A program made the translations under genes and the position numbers. From the NCBI GenBank assembly GCA_905372835.1, contig CAJPQK010000001.1, positions 124,001-188,000 on the forward strand: a DNA stretch of 64,000 bases, in the 5' to 3' direction. Below the pieces are notes generated by a model. The model made no database searches and was not told the origin of the DNA. It saw only the letters and a list, made by a program, of their open reading frames with translations. Source of the stretch: Candidatus Saccharimonadota bacterium. Its GTDB lineage: Bacteria > Patescibacteriota > Saccharimonadia > Saccharimonadales > Saccharimonadaceae. This document shows, in pieces, positions 58,966 through 64,000 of this stretch; within the stretch, counting starts at the first letter, position 1, and each line of letters opens with the position of its first letter.

Positions 58966-61900
58966 ATGACCGAATCCCAAATCGAACGATACGCGCTTGA
59001 TATTCTGACTAATCTCGGCTGGCAAGTTTTGCATGGACCGGATATTAGTCCGGATGGTGCTATGGCTGAGCGTGAGCTCAGGCAGGTGGTGTTGCCGGAG
59101 CGGCTGCGTAATGCTTTGGTGCGGCTCAATCCGCACATTCCAGAACCAGCCTTGAATGAAGCGATGCGGCGTTTGACGCAGATCAGTAAACCAAGCTTGA
59201 TCGAGAATAACCACGAGTTTCATCAACTGCTGGTGGCTGGTGTGCCGGTGCAGTATCGCACATCGAGTGGCGAAGTGAAGCACGATATCGTGCGGGTGGT
59301 TGATTTTACCTCGCCAAGAAACAATGATTTTGCGGCGGTGAATCAGCTGACGGTTCTGCAGGGTGACTATAATCGCCGGCCGGACATTGTGCTGTTCGTG
59401 AATGGCTTGCCGCTGGTGGTGATTGAACTAAAAAATGCGGCCGACACGAAGGCGGATTTGGTAGCGGCGTATCAGCAGATTCAGACGTACAAGCGAGAGA
59501 TTAGTGATCTGTTCCGTTTTAATGAATTGTGCGTAACGAGCGATGGGCTAGAGGCGGAGATGGGTACGATCACCAGTCCGCTGGAGCGAATGATGCCGTG
59601 GAAGACGATTGATGGCGAGAGGGAGGTTGGCAATGTGCCAATGCTGGAAGTGTTGCTGCGTGGTGCGTGCACGCCTGAGCGCTTGCTGAATATGGTGCAG
59701 AATTTTATCGTATTTGAGCGTGGTGATGGTGACAAATTGATCAAGAAAGTTGCTGCTTACCATCAATACTGGGTGGTGAATAAGGCGCTGGACCGGACGC
59801 TGGTAGCCAGTGGTGAACGTGGCGACCAGCGGGCTGGCGTAGTCTGGCATACGCAAGGGTCGGGCAAGAGCTTGAGTATGGTGTTTTATACTGGCAAGCT
59901 GATGAAGTCGCGCGATTTGCACAATCCGACCATCGTGGTGGTGACGGATCGCAATGATCTTGACGGTCAATTATTCGGTACGTTTAGCGCTTGTCGCGAG
60001 CTCCTGGGGGAAGATCCGAAGCAAGCTGATTCACGGAGTGAACTCAGGAGGCTGTTGCAGCGCGAAGCAGGCGGAATTATCTTCACGACAATCCAAAAAT
60101 TCTCGCCTGAGGATGACGAGGATAAATTACCAGTTTTGACCGATCGACGCAATGTCATCGTGATGGCAGATGAGGCGCATCGTAGCCAGTATGGCTTGAA
60201 GGCGCATGTCCGAGCCAGTGACGCCCAACTGGTATATGGTTATGCCAAGTATATGCGCGATGCCTTGCCGGGTGCGAGCTACATTGGCTTTACGGGTACG
60301 CCGATTGAAACGGATGATAAGTCAACACCAGCAGTGTTTGGCGACTATATCGATATTTATGATGTCGAGCAGGCAGTGAAAGATGGTGCAACGGTGCCGA
60401 TTTATTATGAGAGCCGGCTGGTTGATTTGAATATGGATGAGGCAACGCGGCAGTGGCTGGATAAGGAAGTTGATGATTTGCTGGAGGGCGAAGAATTGAG
60501 CCGTCAGGATGCGTTGAAGGCCGAGTATGCACAAAAAGAAGCCATCGTCGGTAATAGCGAGCGGCTGAATACTATCGCCTTGGATATCATTGAGCACTTT
60601 GAGGCTCGGCAAAGTGTCCTGAGTGGTAAAGGTATGATCGTGACGATGAGTCGTGGTATTGCGGCTGATTTGTATGAAAAAATTGTGGCGTATCGGCCGG
60701 ATTGGCACAGTGACGATGACGCGCGCGGCGCGATAAAGGTGATCATCACTGGTAGTGCTAGTGACCCTGACCATTTGCAGCCGCACATTCGTAACAAGCA
60801 GCGAGTAAAGGCGATCGAAAAGCGCATCAAAGATCCGAATGATCCGCTTGAATTGGTGATTGTGTGCGACATGTGGCTGACGGGGTTTGATGTACCAAAT
60901 ATGCACACTATGTATCTGGATAAACCGCTGAAGGGTCATAATTTGATGCAGGCAATTGCCAGGGTAAATCGAGTGTTCCCTGGAAAAACTGGCGGTTTGG
61001 TGGTTGACTATCTGGGTGTAGCGGGGGCGCTGCGCGATGCTATTTCTGACTATACGCAAAGTGGTGGGCAAGGCGCACCGCAGCTTGATATTACTGAGGC
61101 GGTGGCACAGATGCAGATGCGCTATGAGGTAGTGCGCGATTTGTTTGGTAACTTTGACTACCAGCGATATTTTACTGCACCAACCGACCAACAGCTACAA
61201 ATTATCTTGGATGCAGAGGAATATATTTTAGGGTTGGAAGATGGTGAGAAGCGGTTGAAGCAGCACGTTTTGGAACTGAGTAAGGCATTCGCGTTGGTTA
61301 TGCCCAGGCCCGAGGCGCTAGAAATTCGCGAAGAAGTGGCGCTGTTTCAGGCGGTGAAAGCTCGGCTGGAGAAAGTGTCCAGCTCGGCGGTGGTGACTGA
61401 CGCCGAGTATCGCAGCGCGCTGAAACAAATTGTCGATAAAGCAATTGCGCCAATTGGTGTGGTCGATGTGTTTGAGGCGGCGGGATTAGAAAAGCCGGAA
61501 CTGTCAATTTTGAGCGATGAGTTTTTGGCAGAAATTCGTAACATGGAGCGCAAGAATTTGGCAGTGGAAGCGTTGCAAAAACTGCTTGCTGATGAAATCA
61601 AGTTACGATTTTCGAGAAATTATGCCAAAGATACGAAGTTTTCTGATTTGCTTAATCAAGCCTTGACGCGGTATAGAAATGGGACGATTGAGGCGGCGCA
61701 GGTAATTGAGGAGCTAATCAATATCGGACAGCAAGTTCGCCAAACTGTTGAGAATGGCGCAGTTGATGGCCTCAGTGAGGATGAGATCATCTTTTATGAT
61801 GCGTTGGTCGAGAATGGCAGTGCTCGCGAAGTACTGGGTGACGCGCAGCTGCGTGATATCGCAAAAGTATTACTAGAGCAGGTGCGTCGTGATGCGACGA

Positions 61901-62100
61901 TTGACTGGGCGGAGCGCAGGAATGTTCAAGCAAAACTGAAAGTTAACGTCAAAAAGACGTTGGCAAAATATGGCTACCCGCCAGATCAGCAGGCGTTGGC
62001 GACTGACATGGTATTAGAACAAGCCAAGCGTTATGGTAACGAATGGAGCCAGAAGCGTGCCGCATATGAGGCTGGTGGCGGGGTGAGTTTACTGGATTGA
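58966..62100 (+). CDS. hsdR: Type I restriction enzyme, restriction/translocation subunit
   Basis: A 1044-residue HsdR. The N-terminal nuclease domain has RPDIVLFVNGLPLVVIELKN (PD-(D/E)xK; Asp...Glu-x-Lys) and the QxxxY-like AAYQQIQTY. The SF2 motor has Walker A TQGSGKSLSMVF, the DEAH-like MADEAHRSQYG, GFTGTPIE, and CDMWLTGFDVPNMHT, QAIARVNR of helicase motifs V and VI. The C-terminal helical part contacts the HsdM-HsdS core. All motifs are intact, so the enzyme should be active. It has its own promoter after a terminator. Confidence 0.96.
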   Translation: MTESQIERYALDILTNLGWQVLHGPDISPDGAMAERELRQVVLPERLRNALVRLNPHIPEPALNEAMRRLTQISKPSLIENNHEFHQLLVAGVPVQYRTSSGEVKHDIVRVVDFTSPRNNDFAAVNQLTVLQGDYNRRPDIVLFVNGLPLVVIELKNAADTKADLVAAYQQIQTYKREISDLFRFNELCVTSDGLEAEMGTITSPLERMMPWKTIDGEREVGNVPMLEVLLRGACTPERLLNMVQNFIVFERGDGDKLIKKVAAYHQYWVVNKALDRTLVASGERGDQRAGVVWHTQGSGKSLSMVFYTGKLMKSRDLHNPTIVVVTDRNDLDGQLFGTFSACRELLGEDPKQADSRSELRRLLQREAGGIIFTTIQKFSPEDDEDKLPVLTDRRNVIVMADEAHRSQYGLKAHVRASDAQLVYGYAKYMRDALPGASYIGFTGTPIETDDKSTPAVFGDYIDIYDVEQAVKDGATVPIYYESRLVDLNMDEATRQWLDKEVDDLLEGEELSRQDALKAEYAQKEAIVGNSERLNTIALDIIEHFEARQSVLSGKGMIVTMSRGIAADLYEKIVAYRPDWHSDDDARGAIKVIITGSASDPDHLQPHIRNKQRVKAIEKRIKDPNDPLELVIVCDMWLTGFDVPNMHTMYLDKPLKGHNLMQAIARVNRVFPGKTGGLVVDYLGVAGALRDAISDYTQSGGQGAPQLDITEAVAQMQMRYEVVRDLFGNFDYQRYFTAPTDQQLQIILDAEEYILGLEDGEKRLKQHVLELSKAFALVMPRPEALEIREEVALFQAVKARLEKVSSSAVVTDAEYRSALKQIVDKAIAPIGVVDVFEAAGLEKPELSILSDEFLAEIRNMERKNLAVEALQKLLADEIKLRFSRNYAKDTKFSDLLNQALTRYRNGTIEAAQVIEELINIGQQVRQTVENGAVDGLSEDEIIFYDALVENGSAREVLGDAQLRDIAKVLLEQVRRDATIDWAERRNVQAKLKVNVKKTLAKYGYPPDQQALATDMVLEQAKRYGNEWSQKRAAYEAGGGVSLLD

Positions 62101-62110
62101 TATATTAATT

Positions 62111-62632
62111 ATGATAGATCAGGATACAATAAGTATAGGAATATTAGTTATGAATTCAGCGGGAAATGAATTTTATTGGGGTATTATTGTTGCATCGTTG
62201 GCATACCTACTAAAGAATTTTGTATTCGACCAAATATTGGAATTTCAGAAAGTAAAAGGAAGAATTCGAAATCGTTTGCGATACTATGCAAATGTTGCCT
62301 ATAGTATTCACTTAAGTGAAGATCTTGCACAGGAAGTGCGATCACAAATTCGGCAGTTGAGCTGTGACCTAGAGGAGAATTACTTTGCTATTTTTATATT
62401 GGTAAGACTAAGAGCTATTTGTTGGTTATTTGCACTACCTTCGAAGAAGAGCATTACTGAAGTTTCTACGAGCCTAATTTATTTATCAAATAGTGTTGGT
62501 GATAAAGGTGAAAACCGTGAACCGCCTAAAAAACTTAAAGAGGAAGTTGATAAAGTAAACAAGCTTTTATTAACAGGGAACATTAAGAAGTTAATTGATA
62601 AAGCACAAATATTTTTAAAAAGTAAAGAGTAA
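62111..62632 (+). CDS. Small hypothetical membrane-associated protein
   Basis: A 173-residue protein without a recognised family. One hydrophobic helix lies near residues 20-36 (YWGIIVASLAYLLKNFV) and another near 95-110 (FAIFILVRLRAICWLFAL). The remainder is charged and helical, ending in a lysine-rich tail. TATATT just four bases before the ATG could be its -10 box. It follows hsdR by ten bases and has the AT-rich composition of the defence region, so it may have arrived with it. Confidence 0.55.
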   Translation: MIDQDTISIGILVMNSAGNEFYWGIIVASLAYLLKNFVFDQILEFQKVKGRIRNRLRYYANVAYSIHLSEDLAQEVRSQIRQLSCDLEENYFAIFILVRLRAICWLFALPSKKSITEVSTSLIYLSNSVGDKGENREPPKKLKEEVDKVNKLLLTGNIKKLIDKAQIFLKSKE

Positions 62633-62643
62633 AGTTCTTACTC

Positions 62644-62874
62644 ATGAAAATCTCCGTCCATCTCAAACCCAACTCCCGCCACCGCGAAGAAGTCGTAACG
62701 AACGATGATGGTTCGTTGACGGTTTATACCAAGGCACCAGCTATCGAGGGGCGAGCAAACGTGGCGGCGGCGAAGTTGTTGGCGAAACATTTTGGTGTGG
62801 CGTCGTCAAAGGTAAAATTACTACGCGGTGCAACCTCGAAATACAAGGTGTTTGACATTGATCAGTCGGACTAA
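62644..62874 (+). CDS. DUF167 (YggU) family protein
   Basis: A 76-residue protein of the DUF167/YggU family. MKISVHLKPNSRHREEV, LTVYTKAPAIEGRANVAAAK and KLLRGATSKYKVFDI are the family core. Structures show a small alpha-beta fold; no function is established. It converges with the polysaccharide deacetylase gene, their ends overlapping by four bases. Confidence 0.9.
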   Translation: MKISVHLKPNSRHREEVVTNDDGSLTVYTKAPAIEGRANVAAAKLLAKHFGVASSKVKLLRGATSKYKVFDIDQSD

Positions 62875-64000
62875 TTCAACCGCTGTATCGTCACAAATGA
62901 ATACCCCTGCTGCTTCAGTGAGCTGAGGATACATGGCACGGCATTGACGGAAGTTTGGTGAATGTCATGCATCAAGATGATGGCTCCAGGGCGAGCGCCA
63001 GCGACGGCGCGCGAACAGACAATTTGGCTATTCCGATCAGCCCAATCCCGCGTGTCGACCGACCACAAGATTGATGACATACCGCGTGCACGAAGCTGTT
63101 CCAGGACAACACCATTGATAGCACCATAAGGCGGGCGCAAGATGCTCGGCTTGACGCCAGTGGCTTGTCTGATGGCCTCGTTGGTACGGTCAATTTCGCC
63201 AGCAATTTGGTCAACTGATAGCTTAGGTAGTTCCGGATGTGACCACGAGTGATTACCCAGTTGATGACCACGCGCTTGTATGCTGCGCACGACGCTAGCT
63301 TGCCCAGAGACTTTACTACCAATCAAGAAAAATGTCGCTTTAGCGCCATATTTATCCAAAATGTCCAGTAAGTGCGCGGTGTATGGACCCGGTCCGTCAT
63401 CAAACGTCAACGCAATCACTTTGTTGCCGGTGGTTGGTGCAGGTGCAGGTGCTGGTGCAGCGGGCGCTGGTGCTGGCTTTGGCTCGGGTGGCTTGGGGAA
63501 GTTAGCCAGTTTTTGAGCTGTTGGATTTTGCAGGTATTTGGCGACGGTAGCGGCTGGTACTTTGATGGTCAGCTCGCCGTAGGCTGATGGCAACAGGGAG
63601 GCTTGTCCAGTTGGCCAAGCTAAGGTGTTGCCATCGTCGGTGATGATAAAGTTCGCCAACGTTTCTTTGGTGATCATATCCTCGAGATTTGCTTCTGGTT
63701 GACGGCGTTGTTTAATGGTCTCTGCAACGTCGCGCTGAGCGGCCGCTACGATTGCCTTGGTAGCTTCCTCTGATTTTTCAGTCAAATTATCCAGGCTAAT
63801 CACTTCACCAGAATCTTTATCAAAGGTCCAAAACAGCGTTAGCGCAACTGGATGGGCACCGTGCATGTCTTGTTTAATGTTGACGATGATCGATAGGGCG
63901 ACGGAATTATTGTGCGTGACTTGATAGCTGATGGTTTCGGTCATTGGTCGCTCAAAGGTGATGGTGCTTGACGATGTGTAGCGAAAATCACTGTCGGCGC
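62871..64000 (-). CDS. Polysaccharide deacetylase (NodB domain), N-terminus beyond the window
   Basis: At least 375 codons; the frame stays open to the window edge, past an internal Met at 63944, so the real start lies outside. A DUF3298-like domain comes first (ALTLFWTFDKDSGEVISLDN), then a Pro/Ala linker (PKPAPAPAAPAPAPAP) and a C-terminal NodB domain. That domain has ALTFDDGPGP with the metal and catalytic Asp, GHQLGNHSWSH (HxxxH zinc site), RPPYG and ILMHDIH. It is like PdaC-type enzymes that remove acetyl groups from peptidoglycan sugars. Exported, though the signal is not in view. Confidence 0.9.
   Translation of the reverse strand, partial: ADSDFRYTSSSTITFERPMTETISYQVTHNNSVALSIIVNIKQDMHGAHPVALTLFWTFDKDSGEVISLDNLTEKSEEATKAIVAAAQRDVAETIKQRRQPEANLEDMITKETLANFIITDDGNTLAWPTGQASLLPSAYGELTIKVPAATVAKYLQNPTAQKLANFPKPPEPKPAPAPAAPAPAPAPTTGNKVIALTFDDGPGPYTAHLLDILDKYGAKATFFLIGSKVSGQASVVRSIQARGHQLGNHSWSHPELPKLSVDQIAGEIDRTNEAIRQATGVKPSILRPPYGAINGVVLEQLRARGMSSILWSVDTRDWADRNSQIVCSRAVAGARPGAIILMHDIHQTSVNAVPCILSSLKQQGYSFVTIQRLN

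Noticed and set aside
60322..61191. A 289-codon open frame on the minus strand opposite hsdR
   Set aside because: It lies wholly inside hsdR, which has all motifs. The translation is rich in His, Ile and Thr without any domain, as expected for an antisense shadow.
1..64000. TGA read as glycine (SR1/Gracilibacteria code)
   Set aside because: Many genes end in TGA within ATGA or GTGA overlaps, and proteins have normal family lengths when TGA is a stop.
1..64000. CRISPR array or insertion sequence
   Set aside because: No spaced direct repeats, cas genes, transposase or terminal inverted repeats with target duplication were seen by eye.

Overview
The window looks like part of a small, host-dependent bacterial genome, most likely Candidatus Saccharibacteria (TM7). 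This is an inference. It rests on the short Jag-like protein after yidC, the many genes whose -10 box sits only 5-9 bases before the start codon, the surface-protein and glycosylation families, an anaerobic class III ribonucleotide reductase, and the lack of any amino-acid biosynthesis gene in 64 kb. TGA works as an ordinary stop codon (many ATGA and GTGA overlaps), which argues against the recoded SR1/Gracilibacteria. No 16S rRNA gene is present to settle the assignment.

Positions 1-26.8 kb form a cell-envelope polysaccharide locus. After the end of yidC and jag come an ABC exporter of the Wzm/Wzt type, rhamnosyltransferase-like enzymes, a large secreted lysozyme-like repeat protein, a DUF2142 membrane protein, a Wzx-type flippase, sugar-modifying dehydrogenases and several glycosyltransferases. 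A minus-strand block carries the complete dTDP-L-rhamnose pathway (rmlB, rmlC, rmlD, rmlA) with a Nudix hydrolase. A plus-strand block then provides a WbbL-like transferase, an initiating sugar-phosphate transferase, a GT4 transferase, a Wzy/ligase-like protein and an LCP attachment enzyme, and galE closes the locus. Together these genes can make activated rhamnose and galactose, build a lipid-linked glycan, export it and attach it to the wall.

Positions 26.8-42 kb are mixed. They hold a LexA-like DNA-binding protein without a peptidase domain, tRNA-Asn with a GtrA gene ending inside its anticodon on the other strand, a possible HEPN protein, a GT2-GT39 fusion, a permease/TIGR03943/Ig-like trio, a small winged-helix regulator with a broken copy nearby, a TetR-controlled membrane flavoprotein, and a DUF1697 gene. 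Next comes what looks like a complete histidine attenuator in front of an S66 (LD-carboxypeptidase/MccF-like) peptidase. A two-component system, an ABC-2 exporter and a small P-loop kinase follow.

Positions 42-48.4 kb are an NrdR-controlled anaerobic ribonucleotide reductase operon: nrdD, nrdG, a ferredoxin-reductase-like gene, and a 903-residue acidic, probably disordered protein with a four-cysteine cluster.

Positions 48.4-62.6 kb are a defence region: a GmrSD-like protein, RadC, and a type I restriction-modification system (hsdM, hsdS, hsdR). It is interrupted by RhuM, a GHKL ATPase-nuclease fusion, a DUF5343-like protein and a DUF3800 protein. The window ends with a DUF167 protein and a polysaccharide deacetylase that runs off the edge.
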